Shown here: one piece after another, positions 17,893 through 27,049 of the stretch
Numbering within the stretch: position 1 is the first letter of the stretch
Layout of the letters: each line of letters opens with the position of its first letter
Origin: Streptomyces tuirus
Lineage (GTDB): Bacteria; Actinomycetota; Actinomycetes; Streptomycetales; Streptomycetaceae
Length of the DNA: 64,000 nucleotides
Direction: 5' to 3'
NCBI RefSeq assembly: GCF_014701095.1
Contig: NZ_AP023439.1
Span: 1,042,001 to 1,106,000, forward strand
Made by a program: the position numbers and the translations under genes
Notes under the pieces: model-generated
Told to the model about the DNA's origin: nothing
Databases searched by the model: none
Seen by the model: the letters and a program-made list of their open reading frames with translations, nothing else

Positions 17893-18681
17893 TCAGACGA
17901 GCGACCCGTAGAGGTCGGGCCGCCGGTCCCGCAGATACGGGTTGTTCTCGCGCGACGCGGCGAGGAAGGCGGGGTCGGCGTCGGCGAGCACGAGTTCCTC
18001 ACCGCGCCCGGCCCGGGTCCGGGCGACGCCGTCGGGGCCGGCGAGCGTGGACAGGCCGACGAACTCGAACTCGCCTTCCCGGCCCACCCGGTTGACGTAC
18101 GCGACGTACATCTGGTTCTCGAAGGCCCGCACCGGGATCATCGACTCGGCGACGAACTGGAAGGGGTGCATCTGCGCGGTCGGGACGATCAGCAGGTCGG
18201 TGCCGGCCAGGGCGTGCGCGCGGACGTTCTCCGGGAACTCCACGTCGTAGCAGATCAGGATGCCGACCCGCAGGCCGTCGATCTCGGCCTGGACGACCGG
18301 CAGGTCGCCCGGCGTGAAGTGGTCGCGCTCGAAGCAGCCGAAGAGGTGGGTCTTGCGGTAGTTCGCCAGGCGGGTTCCGTCGGCGGAGATCAGCTGGGCG
18401 GAGTTGAACACCGCCTCGCCGGCCCGCTCGGGGTAGCCGTAGGCGATCGCCAGGCCGTGGTGCGTGGCGATCTCGGCGATCGCGTCGGCGCAGTCGCCGT
18501 CGGCGGATTCGGCGAGCCGGCCGATGTCGTCGCCGATCGCGTAGCCGGTCAGGAACATCTCCGCCGTGACGAGCAGCCCGGCCCCCGCGGCGGCGGCCCG
18601 GCCCGCGGCCTCGTCGAGGACCTTGAGGTTCTCGACGGTGGAGCCGGGGCGGCCGGAGCTCTGGAGCAGGGCGGTGCGCAT
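17893..18681 (-). CDS. davA: 5-aminovaleramidase, nitrilase superfamily
   Basis: DavA hydrolyses 5-aminovaleramide to 5-aminovalerate and ammonia, the second step of the lysine monooxygenase route. The 262-residue protein has the carbon-nitrogen hydrolase triad: E41 in TAEMFLTGY, K110 in NYRKTHLF and C144 in LICYDVEFPEN. Length and local sequence agree with DavA. It is the first gene of the davAB pair, and its leader contains repeated GTTGCG boxes that also occur ahead of the lysine-type permease. The gabT/gabD-like steps that would follow are not in the window. Confidence 0.87.
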   Translation of the reverse strand: MRTALLQSSGRPGSTVENLKVLDEAAGRAAAAGAGLLVTAEMFLTGYAIGDDIGRLAESADGDCADAIAEIATHHGLAIAYGYPERAGEAVFNSAQLISADGTRLANYRKTHLFGCFERDHFTPGDLPVVQAEIDGLRVGILICYDVEFPENVRAHALAGTDLLIVPTAQMHPFQFVAESMIPVRAFENQMYVAYVNRVGREGEFEFVGLSTLAGPDGVARTRAGRGEELVLADADPAFLAASRENNPYLRDRRPDLYGSLV

Positions 18682-18999
18682 GCGTGTTCCTCACCGGGCG
18701 AAGGGTGGTTGGAGGGCCCACCGGATGGTTGAAGGGGCCACGTAGACGGTACGGGCGGCTGACCAGGGGGGACAAGAAGAAGCCGTTGCGCGTCGGCGAA
18801 CGGATTGTTGCGTCCTTCCCGGGGCCGGCGGCGATTCGTTGCGCGACTTCGGGCCTAGCCCCGCTCCTCCCGGGAGCCCGGTCCGGTCCGGTCTTCCCCG
18901 CCGCGCGGCGGAGGCGGGGTCCCGTCCGCGGCGCGATGTCCCGCCCGCGCCGGACCGGGAGAGTGAGGGCTGTCCACACGACCTGCGGAAAGGACCGAA
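18682..18999. promoter_or_regulatory. davA leader with repeated GTTGCG boxes
   Basis: This divergent region between davA and the secreted protein holds GTTGCG at 18785-18790, 18807-18812 and 18838-18843, spaced 22 and 31 bases (about two and three helical turns). The nine bases CGTTGCGCG recur at 18784 and 18837, 53 bases apart. Such phased half-sites suit an Lrp/AsnC oligomer. A GGAAAGGACC ribosome binding site serves the plus-strand gene at 19000. Confidence 0.5.
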
Positions 19000-19602
19000 A
19001 TGAAGCGCCGTACCAAGATCGTCGTGCTCGGCTCCGCACTGCTGCTCACCGCCGGGGCGGCCTCGGCCGCGACCGCGTCGGAGGCGCCCCGGCCGCGCGG
19101 GGCGGCGGCGCCGGAAGCACTGCGGCCGCACGAGGCGGCGGCGTCGGAGACGGACCGGCCGCGCGAGGCTGCGGCCCTCACCGGCACCGCCAAGCTGCAC
19201 CGCTCGGCCGGGGACGACATCACCTTCTCCTTCGACGCGCACCTGGCCGCGAAGGACAAGGCCGACCCGATGAAGGCCACCGGCACCTTCGCGTTCAGCC
19301 ACTACCAGAACGGCAACGGGGCCCGCGCCGAGGTCGCCGTCGACTGCCTGCTGACCGGCGGCAAGGTCGCCGTCGTCTCGGGCATCGTGACCGAGTCCGA
19401 CCTGCCGGGCGTCGAGGGCAAGCGGGTCGGGGTCACCGTCCACGACCTCGACCGCCACGACCGGCTCGGCTACAGCTGGGCCGCCACGGGAACCCCCGCC
19501 GAGATGGACGGGCTGCCCAAGTGCGTGAGCTCCGCCCCCTTCGAGAAGGTCGCCAAGGGGACGGGCGACTTCACGGTCGTGCCCTGGCAGCCCGAGTTCT
19601 GA
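19000..19602 (+). CDS. Secreted protein of unknown function with a short N-terminal repeat
   Basis: This 200-residue protein has a Sec-type signal peptide (about residues 1-26: KRR, a hydrophobic core, then ASAATA). Next come three imperfect copies of an RP-R/H-G/E-AAA unit (about 31-60) and a beta-rich domain with no family I recognise, including GDDITFSFDAHLAAKDKADP. Two cysteines (in VDCLL and PKCVSS) could form a disulphide outside the cell. The start is clear from GGAAAGGACC. It is divergent from davA, and its stop overlaps the convergent MFS gene by 32 bases. It may be an actinobacterial lineage protein. Confidence 0.75.
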   Translation: MKRRTKIVVLGSALLLTAGAASAATASEAPRPRGAAAPEALRPHEAAASETDRPREAAALTGTAKLHRSAGDDITFSFDAHLAAKDKADPMKATGTFAFSHYQNGNGARAEVAVDCLLTGGKVAVVSGIVTESDLPGVEGKRVGVTVHDLDRHDRLGYSWAATGTPAEMDGLPKCVSSAPFEKVAKGTGDFTVVPWQPEF

Positions 19603-20767
19603 CCAGCGCCAGGGCCGTCACCAGGTAGGGCACGGCGAGCGCCGCGAAGACGGTGCCGTGGGCCAGCCGGGTACCGAGCAGCGCGTACACGCCGAACGTG
19701 GCGACCGTCGCCAGCTCGGTGCCCAGGCTCGCCACCGAGGTGAGCGTGGCCCGGCGGGACTCGTCGATGCGGTGCTGGAGACGGACGTCGGCGAGTACCT
19801 CGGCGAGCTGGAACCCCGCGAAGGCGAGGCTCACCAGGGCGACACCGGCCAGGGAGCGGGCCGTGGCTCCCACGGCCAGGGCGAGTGCGGCACCCGCGAG
19901 CAGCACCGCCAGCCCGGTCGTGCCGAGGCGTTCGGCCGGTCCGGCCAGGAGGCCGCCGAGGGTGACGCCCGCCCAGATCAGCATGACGAGCCAGGGCACG
20001 GTGGCCTCGGCGACGCCGAGGTCGCGGATCAGCAGCGGGGTGTACTCGTCGAGCGCGCCCCACACCGCGGCGACGGCCGGGATCAGCAGCAGGGCGCCGC
20101 GCACCGCATGGTTCCCGCGGGCCTCGGCGAGTCCGGTGCGCAGGGTGCTCGCCCAGGTGTCGCCGGTGCTCCGCGGCCGCACCCGGTGCTCGGGGAACCG
20201 GGTCGCGGTGAGGGCGGTCAGCAGGCAGGCCAGGAAGCTCGCGACGCCGACGGCCTCGTAGCCGGCCCGGGCGAAGACGGGCCCCGCGAGGCCGGTGGAG
20301 GCCACGGTGCCCAGCAGGCGCGCGGCCCGGGCCCGGCCCATGATCCGCGCGTACCGGTCGGCGGCGCCGAGCCGGTCCAGCTCGTCGTAGACCAGTGCCT
20401 CCAGCGCGCCGGAGCCGAGCGCCCCGCCCGCCCCCCACAGGACGAAGCCGGCCGCGAAGGCCCCGTACGACGGGACGATCACCCACAGCGCGAAGCCGGC
20501 GGCGGTCAGCAGCGGGCCGGTCCACAGCAGCCGGCGCCGCGACATGGCGTCGGCCCAGGCCCCGGAGGGCACTTCCAGCACCACCGAGGTGACCGACCAC
20601 AGGGCGAACAGGGAGGAGATCTGCCAGAGCGACATGCCGGTGTCGGCGAACAGCAGCGCGTACACCGGGTAGAGCAGGACGAAGTCGTCGAGGAACGCGT
20701 AGCCGTACAGCGTGCGCGTCAGGCGGCGGGCACCGGTGGCGGGCACGCGGGCGCGTGAGAGTGTCAT
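19571..20767 (-). CDS. MFS transporter
   Basis: This 398-residue protein has about twelve membrane helices. The first loop shows an MFS signature (VPSGAWADAMSRRRLLW), resembling drug-efflux type carriers; the substrate is unknown. I used ATG 20767 (MTLSRARVPATG) after a GGGAAGG ribosome binding site rather than the open frame to 20848. It lies 136 bases downstream of the Lrp gene on the same strand, so it might be co-transcribed with the permease-lrp unit or have its own promoter. A role in exporting lysine products is speculative. Confidence 0.82.
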   Translation of the reverse strand: MTLSRARVPATGARRLTRTLYGYAFLDDFVLLYPVYALLFADTGMSLWQISSLFALWSVTSVVLEVPSGAWADAMSRRRLLWTGPLLTAAGFALWVIVPSYGAFAAGFVLWGAGGALGSGALEALVYDELDRLGAADRYARIMGRARAARLLGTVASTGLAGPVFARAGYEAVGVASFLACLLTALTATRFPEHRVRPRSTGDTWASTLRTGLAEARGNHAVRGALLLIPAVAAVWGALDEYTPLLIRDLGVAEATVPWLVMLIWAGVTLGGLLAGPAERLGTTGLAVLLAGAALALAVGATARSLAGVALVSLAFAGFQLAEVLADVRLQHRIDESRRATLTSVASLGTELATVATFGVYALLGTRLAHGTVFAALAVPYLVTALALVRTRAARARP

Positions 20768-20903
20768 GGGGCCTTCCCGGAAGGACGGTTCGGACGCCGG
20801 AGGTACGGCGGCCGGGGCGGTCCCCGGGAGGCACGGCTGGTGGATCAATGTCGCCAGGTCATGACACCCAGGCTAGGGGTGCCGCACGGCGCGGGCCACA
20901 GAC

Positions 20904-21356
20904 TTACGTGGGCGATCCCGACGAGAAGCGCCGCAGCAGCGGCGAGAGTACGAGCATGGACTTGGTCCGCTCGACGAACGGCTCCCCGGCGATCCGCTCC
21001 AGGACCCGTTCGAAGTGGCGCATGTCGGAGGCGAAGACCTGGGCGATCGCGTCCGCGTCCCCGGTGACGGTGGACGCGGCCACGACCTCCTGATAGCGCT
21101 CCAGGCCCCGCTGGATGGTCTCCGGGGAGGTGTTCCCGCGGCAGTAGATCTCGACGAACCCCTCGGTCTCCCAGCCGAGCGCGCCCGGGTCCACCCGTAC
21201 GGTGAAGCCAGTGATCGCTCCGGTGGCCCGCAGCCGGTCCACGCGCCGCTTCACGGCGGGTGCGGACAGGCCGACGAGCTGGCCGATGTCGGCGTAGGAG
21301 CGGCGGGCGTCCTCGGCGAGGGCGTGCACGATGCGTTCGTCGAGATCGTTCAGCAC
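20904..21356 (-). CDS. Lrp/AsnC-family transcriptional regulator
   Basis: This 150-residue protein has the standard layout: an N-terminal helix-turn-helix (LDERIVHALAEDARRSYADI, then GLSAPAVKRRVDRLRATGAI, about residues 4-50) and a C-terminal RAM ligand-binding domain (about 65-140). GTG 21356 gives the usual length and conserved beginning; the open frame to 21446 is not supported. It begins 10 bases after the amino-acid permease stop, so the two are co-transcribed. Regulation of the permease and of davAB, with lysine or a product as ligand, is inferred from proximity and from the shared GTTGCG boxes. Confidence 0.9.
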   Translation of the reverse strand: MLNDLDERIVHALAEDARRSYADIGQLVGLSAPAVKRRVDRLRATGAITGFTVRVDPGALGWETEGFVEIYCRGNTSPETIQRGLERYQEVVAASTVTGDADAIAQVFASDMRHFERVLERIAGEPFVERTKSMLVLSPLLRRFSSGSPT

Positions 21357-21366
21357 AGTGGGTTGA

Positions 21367-22836
21367 TCACTTCTCGGATGGTGCGAGTCGGGAACGGCGG
21401 TAGCCGTACCCGAAGTAGAACACGAGACCGGCGGCCATCCAGACACCGAAGACCACCCAGGTGACGGTGGACAGGCTGCCCATCATCCACACGCAGAAGG
21501 CGAAGCCCAGCGCGGGCAGGACCGGCGAGAGCGGCACCCGGAAGGTGCGGGGCATGTCCGGCTTGGTGCGGCGCAGCACCACGACGGCCACGTTGACGAG
21601 GGCGAAGGCGAACAGGGTGCCGATGCTGGTGGCGTCGGCGAGCTGCCCGAGCGGGATCGCGGCGGCCAGCACACCGCAGAACAGCGACACGATCAGGGTG
21701 TTGGCGCGGGGGGCGCCGGTCTTCGGGTGGACCCTGGCGAACACCTTCGGCACGAGACCGTCGCGGGACATGGCGAACAGGATGCGGGTCTGGCCGTACA
21801 GCACGGTCAGTACCACGCTGGCGATGGCGATGACGGCGCAGAACGCCAGCAGCGTGCCCCAGAAGGTCTGCCCGGTGACCTCGCGCATGATCTGGGCGAG
21901 GGCGGCCTCGGAGTCGGTGAAGCCCTTCCAGGGCTTGGCGCCGACCGCGACGGCCGCGACGAGGACGTACAGCGCGGTGACGATGACCAGCGACAGCATG
22001 ATCGCGCGGGGCAGGTCGCGCTGGGCGTTCTTGGCCTCCTCGCCGGCGGTGGAGGCGGCGTCGAAGCCGATGTAGGAGAAGAACAGCGTGGCACCGGCGG
22101 CGCTGACGCCGGCCATGCCGAGGGGCATGAAGTTCTCGTAGTTGCCGGAGCGGAAGCCCTGGACGCCGATGGCGCAGAACATCACCAGCGCGGCGATCTT
22201 CACGACGACCATGACGGTGTTGGCGCGGGCGGATTCGCGGGCGCCGCCCAGCAGGAACGCCATCGCGAGCAGGACGACGATCAGCGCGGGCAGGTTGAAC
22301 ACGCCGCCGTCGCCGGGCGGGGCGGACAGGGCCGCCGGGATGGTGACGCCGATGGTCCCGTCGAGCAGTTCGTTGAGGTACTCGCCCCAGCCGACGGCGA
22401 CGGCGGCGACCGACACGCCGTACTCCAGGACCAGGCACCAGCCGCATATCCAGGCGATCAGCTCGCCCATCGTTGCGTACGCATACGAGTAGGAGGAGCC
22501 GGCGACCGGGATGGAGCCGGCCAGTTCGGCGTAGGACAGGGCCGAGAACAGGGCGGTGAGACCGGCGATGACGAAGGAGAGCGTCACCGCCGGGCCCGCC
22601 TTGGGGACGGCCTCGCCGAGGACGACGAAGATGCCGGTGCCGAGGGTGGCACCGATGCTGATCATGGTCAGCTGCCACAGCCCGAGGGTGCGGCGCAGCG
22701 ATCCTCCCTCGCCCTGGCCACCCTCCGCGACCAGGCGTTCCACGGGCTTGCGGCGCGTGAGGCGCGCGCCGAGGCCGGGGGGCGCGGGGGCGGCTGTCTG
22801 GCCTGGGTTCTGCGGGGGTGCGCCTTGGTCGAGCAC
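21367..22836 (-). CDS. Cationic amino-acid permease, APC superfamily
   Basis: This 489-residue membrane protein has about twelve to fourteen helices. It carries CAT/YfnA-type motifs: IGATLGTGIFVVLGEAVPKAGPA in helix 1, YAELAGSIPVAGSSYSYAYA, and FSYIGFDAASTAGEEAKNAQRD. This branch of the APC family imports cationic amino acids, which fits lysine uptake for the nearby davAB pathway; substrate choice is inferred. Start is GTG 22836 after AAGGAG. It is followed after 10 bases by the Lrp-type regulator, and its leader carries several GTTGC repeats. Confidence 0.88.
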   Translation of the reverse strand: MLDQGAPPQNPGQTAAPAPPGLGARLTRRKPVERLVAEGGQGEGGSLRRTLGLWQLTMISIGATLGTGIFVVLGEAVPKAGPAVTLSFVIAGLTALFSALSYAELAGSIPVAGSSYSYAYATMGELIAWICGWCLVLEYGVSVAAVAVGWGEYLNELLDGTIGVTIPAALSAPPGDGGVFNLPALIVVLLAMAFLLGGARESARANTVMVVVKIAALVMFCAIGVQGFRSGNYENFMPLGMAGVSAAGATLFFSYIGFDAASTAGEEAKNAQRDLPRAIMLSLVIVTALYVLVAAVAVGAKPWKGFTDSEAALAQIMREVTGQTFWGTLLAFCAVIAIASVVLTVLYGQTRILFAMSRDGLVPKVFARVHPKTGAPRANTLIVSLFCGVLAAAIPLGQLADATSIGTLFAFALVNVAVVVLRRTKPDMPRTFRVPLSPVLPALGFAFCVWMMGSLSTVTWVVFGVWMAAGLVFYFGYGYRRSRLAPSEK

Positions 22837-23093
22837 GCGCTGGCTCCTTATCGCTGCCGGTCAGGGCGGCAGGGACCGCAGGCACCCCGGAAGACGGGGA
22901 CCCACCGAGCGGAGTCCCCGCCACGCCACGTACGAGGCGACAGCCTATGAGCAACTGCGTTGCTGTCGAAATGCAGCAACCTTGCGCACACCTGCAAGAT
23001 CATTGCGTTCCGCGGGACTGGGCGGGTGTTCGTTGCGGGACGGCTGTCGAGTGTTGCGCAGGCGCTTCCCGGAGGGCCCCGGCCACGCAACGA
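22837..23093. promoter_or_regulatory. Permease leader with GTTGCG repeats
   Basis: No gene was found. GTTGCG occurs at 23032-23037 and 23053-23058 (21 bases apart) and in reverse (CGCAAC) at 23086-23091. Five-base versions occur at 22951-22955 and 22976-22980 (GCAAC) and 22959-22963 (GTTGC), with ATTGCGTT at 23002-23009. The same box recurs ahead of davA, which suggests one common regulator. Confidence 0.5.
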
Positions 23094-23137
23094 AACGGCC
23101 CCCGCACGTCCCGCGGGGCGGGTCGGCGGGGGCCGTT
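23094..23137 (-). terminator. Terminator after guaB1
   Basis: A perfect 12-bp stem (AACGGCCCCCGC at 23094-23105, GCGGGGGCCGTT at 23126-23137) with a 20-base GC-rich loop lies 19 bases beyond the guaB1 stop codon. Confidence 0.8.
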
Positions 23138-23156
23138 CGGCGAAGCGTCGCGGGTG

Positions 23157-24707
<1,551 letters not shown>

Positions 24708-25082
24708 TCATCCAGGCTGGTCAGGGGGCCTCTCGGAGGATTCTCCAAGGCCGAGGGCCACGAACAGGCCCGGACCCCGGTCCGTCGCCTCGGCGAAGAT
24801 CTCCTCGGCGACCTGCCACTCGTCGGGCCGCGTCTCGGCGTACCCGCGCCAGCCCTGGACGACGACCAGCAGCCCCCGCTCCCCGGCCTCCTCGGGCCAG
24901 AGGGCGGGGTCGGCCAGACAGTCGGCCAGCGCGTCCCAGTTGCGGCCGAACCAGTCGGGCAGGTCCAGGTCACGGGCGCAGCGGTCCATGAGGCCCGCCT
25001 TGTCCGTGACGCCGTCCAGGTCCAGGACGACGACGATCCGCCCGGCCGGGTCGTCCGGCACCGCGTGCGCCTGGTCCGCCAC
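24708..25082 (-). CDS. Barstar-family (barnase inhibitor-like) protein
   Basis: This 124-residue acidic protein has the barstar fold signature: VLDLDGVTDKAGLMDRCARD, then DWFGRNWDALADCLAD, where WFGRNWDAL is the most conserved piece. Barstar-like proteins bind and block ribonucleases, but many Streptomyces copies have no partner enzyme. No barnase-like RNase gene is visible nearby. It begins with GTG only 3 bases after the SorC-type regulator stop, so the two are probably co-transcribed. The function is uncertain; a role as immunity protein to a remote or foreign toxin is a guess. Confidence 0.82.
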   Translation of the reverse strand: MADQAHAVPDDPAGRIVVVLDLDGVTDKAGLMDRCARDLDLPDWFGRNWDALADCLADPALWPEEAGERGLLVVVQGWRGYAETRPDEWQVAEEIFAEATDRGPGLFVALGLGESSERPPDQPG

Positions 25083-25085
25083 CCG

Positions 25086-26129
25086 TCAGACCCCGTCCGG
25101 GTCGGAGCGGTTGAGCGCGGACTTCGGCGCCGGTCCGGCCGTCATCAGGTAGTCCGCGGCCGACGTGTCCGTCACCAGGCTGGTGACGAGCCCGGAGCGC
25201 AGCACCGCGTCGATCGCGGGGCCCTTGCGCTGCCCGCCGGCGATCGCCACGACCTCGGGGATCCGGCGGAGCTGGTCGGCCTTCACCGTGATGCACCGCT
25301 CGCCCAGGTCCCGGCCGACCCGGCGGCCGTCGGCGTCGAAGAGGTGCGCGGACATCTCGGCGGCGACACCGAGCGAGGCGTAGTGCGCGCGCTCCTCGTC
25401 GCTCAGCATGTCGTGCACCGTGGAGATGCCCGGCTCCCAGGAGCCGATGGAGACACAGGCGACCGTGACCTTGTCGAAGTGCTCGAAGGCCCGGGCGATC
25501 CCGGTCTGGTTGCGCAGCGCCGTGGCCGTGGCCGCGTCGGGCAGCAGCATCGGCGCGTAGATGGGGTGGGCGTCGCCGCCGGACACCTGGGCGGCGCGGC
25601 GCACGGCCTCGACCGAGCCGCGCTCGGCGGTCCCGGCGTCGTACACGCCCGTCAGCTGCACCACCGTGCACGGGGGCAGCCGGTCGAGCGCCGCCGCCAT
25701 GTGGATGGTGGAGCGGCCCCAGGCCAGGCCCAGCACATCGCCCTCGTTGACCAGTTCGCCGAGCAGGTCGGCGGCCACCTCTCCCAGGTTCTCGGGGTCG
25801 GGCGTCTCCTCGGCCTCGGCCGGAGACTCGACCACGACGGCGTGCCTGAGGCCGTAGCGGGCGCGCAGCGCGTCCGAGCGCTCCGCGTCCAGCTCGGCAG
25901 GGACACGGATCTCGATACGTACGAGATCCCGTTCGAGAGCGGTCTCCAGGACCCGGGCCACCTTGAAGCGGCTGACGCCGAACTCCTCCGCGATCTGGAT
26001 CTTGGACTTGCCCTCGAGGTAGAAGCGGCGGGCCATGGCCGCCGCCTGCACCAGCTCAGCGGGTCCCATCCGCATGGCTGACCGGCCCGCCGACATACCC
26101 GACACGGCGATCTCCTCACTGCTGTTCAC
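25086..26129 (-). CDS. SorC/DeoR-type sugar-responsive regulator
   Basis: This 347-residue transcription factor has an N-terminal helix-turn-helix (about residues 24-65, SKIQIAEEFGVSRFKVARVLETA). It also has a SorC effector-binding domain (about 75-335) related to sugar-phosphate isomerases, with LGLAWGRSTIHMAAAL and AIAGGQRKGPAIDAVLRSG. Family members respond to phosphorylated sugars. It lies 78 bases downstream of rpe on the same strand, compatible with a pentose-phosphate ligand (inference). GTG 26129 is used; internal ATGs at residues 12, 19 and 21 are alternatives. The targets are unknown. Confidence 0.86.
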   Translation of the reverse strand: MNSSEEIAVSGMSAGRSAMRMGPAELVQAAAMARRFYLEGKSKIQIAEEFGVSRFKVARVLETALERDLVRIEIRVPAELDAERSDALRARYGLRHAVVVESPAEAEETPDPENLGEVAADLLGELVNEGDVLGLAWGRSTIHMAAALDRLPPCTVVQLTGVYDAGTAERGSVEAVRRAAQVSGGDAHPIYAPMLLPDAATATALRNQTGIARAFEHFDKVTVACVSIGSWEPGISTVHDMLSDEERAHYASLGVAAEMSAHLFDADGRRVGRDLGERCITVKADQLRRIPEVVAIAGGQRKGPAIDAVLRSGLVTSLVTDTSAADYLMTAGPAPKSALNRSDPDGV

Positions 26130-26207
26130 ACTCTGGATTCGCCGTTCATCCTTGCAGATGTGGCGCGGTTGATCAGCCCTGATGAGAGCCGTTCACTTTG
26201 CTGTGGC

Positions 26208-26894
26208 TCAGTGGTCGCAGGCCCAGGAGGCCTTCGCCGTGGTGGCCTCGGCCTGTGTGCGTAGTGCACGTACCGCCTGGGCCGGGTCGTTTGCCCCGTA
26301 GACCGCCGATCCGGCCACGAAGACGTCGGCTCCGGCGTCCGCGCACCGCTCGATCGTGGAAGCGGAAACTCCGCCGTCGACCTGGAGCCAGAGCTCCAGT
26401 CCGTGCTTGCTGATCAACTCGCGGGTGCGGCGAATCTTCGGAAGCATGATGTCGAGGAAGGCCTGTCCCCCGAAGCCCGGTTCGACCGTCATGATCAGCA
26501 GCATGTCGAGCTCGGGGAGCAGGTCCTCGTACGGCTCGATGGGCGTCGCGGGCTTCAGCGCCATGGAGGCGCGGGCGCCCTTGGCGCGGATCTCCCGGGC
26601 GAGCCGGACCGGGGCTGCGGCCGCCTCGACGTGGAAGGTGACGGAGCCGGCCCCCGCTTCCACGTACTGCGGCGCCCACCGATCGGGGGCCTCGATCATC
26701 AGATGGCAGTCCAGCGGGGTGTCCGTCGCACGCGCCAGCGACTCTACGACCGGCACGCCGAGCGTGAGGTTCGGGACGAAATGGTTGTCCATGACGTCGA
26801 CGTGGAGCCAGTCGGCTCCTTCCACGGCCTTCGCCTCGTCCGCGAGGCGGGCGAAGTCTGCGGACAGGATGCTGGGGTTGATCTGCGCGGCCAT
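26208..26894 (-). CDS. rpe: Ribulose-phosphate 3-epimerase
   Basis: Rpe interconverts ribulose 5-phosphate and xylulose 5-phosphate in the pentose phosphate pathway. The 228-residue TIM-barrel protein shows the family signatures [17 protein letters not shown] (metal-binding His and Asp, about residues 30-46), [10 protein letters not shown] and [10 protein letters not shown], plus a phosphate-binding GSAVYG near the end. It begins cleanly at ATG 26894. It may be the first gene of an rpe-SorC-barstar unit. Confidence 0.97.
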   Translation of the reverse strand: MAAQINPSILSADFARLADEAKAVEGADWLHVDVMDNHFVPNLTLGVPVVESLARATDTPLDCHLMIEAPDRWAPQYVEAGAGSVTFHVEAAAAPVRLAREIRAKGARASMALKPATPIEPYEDLLPELDMLLIMTVEPGFGGQAFLDIMLPKIRRTRELISKHGLELWLQVDGGVSASTIERCADAGADVFVAGSAVYGANDPAQAVRALRTQAEATTAKASWACDH

Positions 26895-26980
26895 GCCCTA
26901 AGACTGCCATGCCCTTGGGGGGTTGTGAGCATCGGACCCAGCTGGTCTGTTGGCTGCGGGACTCACGTGGCTTGTCAGGC

Positions 26981-27027
26981 CCACGCGGCGGAGCCGCACG
27001 TGTCACAGCCCCGCGCCCCTGACCGGG
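26981..27027. repeat. Streptomyces-type intergenic repeat fragment
   Basis: The stretch contains GCGGCGGAGCCGC (26986-26998, a GCGGC/GCCGC hairpin) followed by CACAGCCCCGCGCCCCTGAC. This composite is a dispersed intergenic sequence that I recall from many Streptomyces genomes. A related piece with the CCCCGCGCCCC core occurs at 52654-52680. It sits between rpe and the MMPL gene. Confidence 0.45.
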
Positions 27028-27049
27028 CGTCTTCGCGGAGGGGGACGAC

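Noticed and set aside
16148..18681. An indole-3-acetamide (auxin) pathway of the iaaM/iaaH kind
   Set aside because: The FAD protein resembles the lysine enzyme along its whole length, and the amidase is of the nitrilase-type DavA, not the amidase-signature IaaH family. Tryptophan activity is not excluded.
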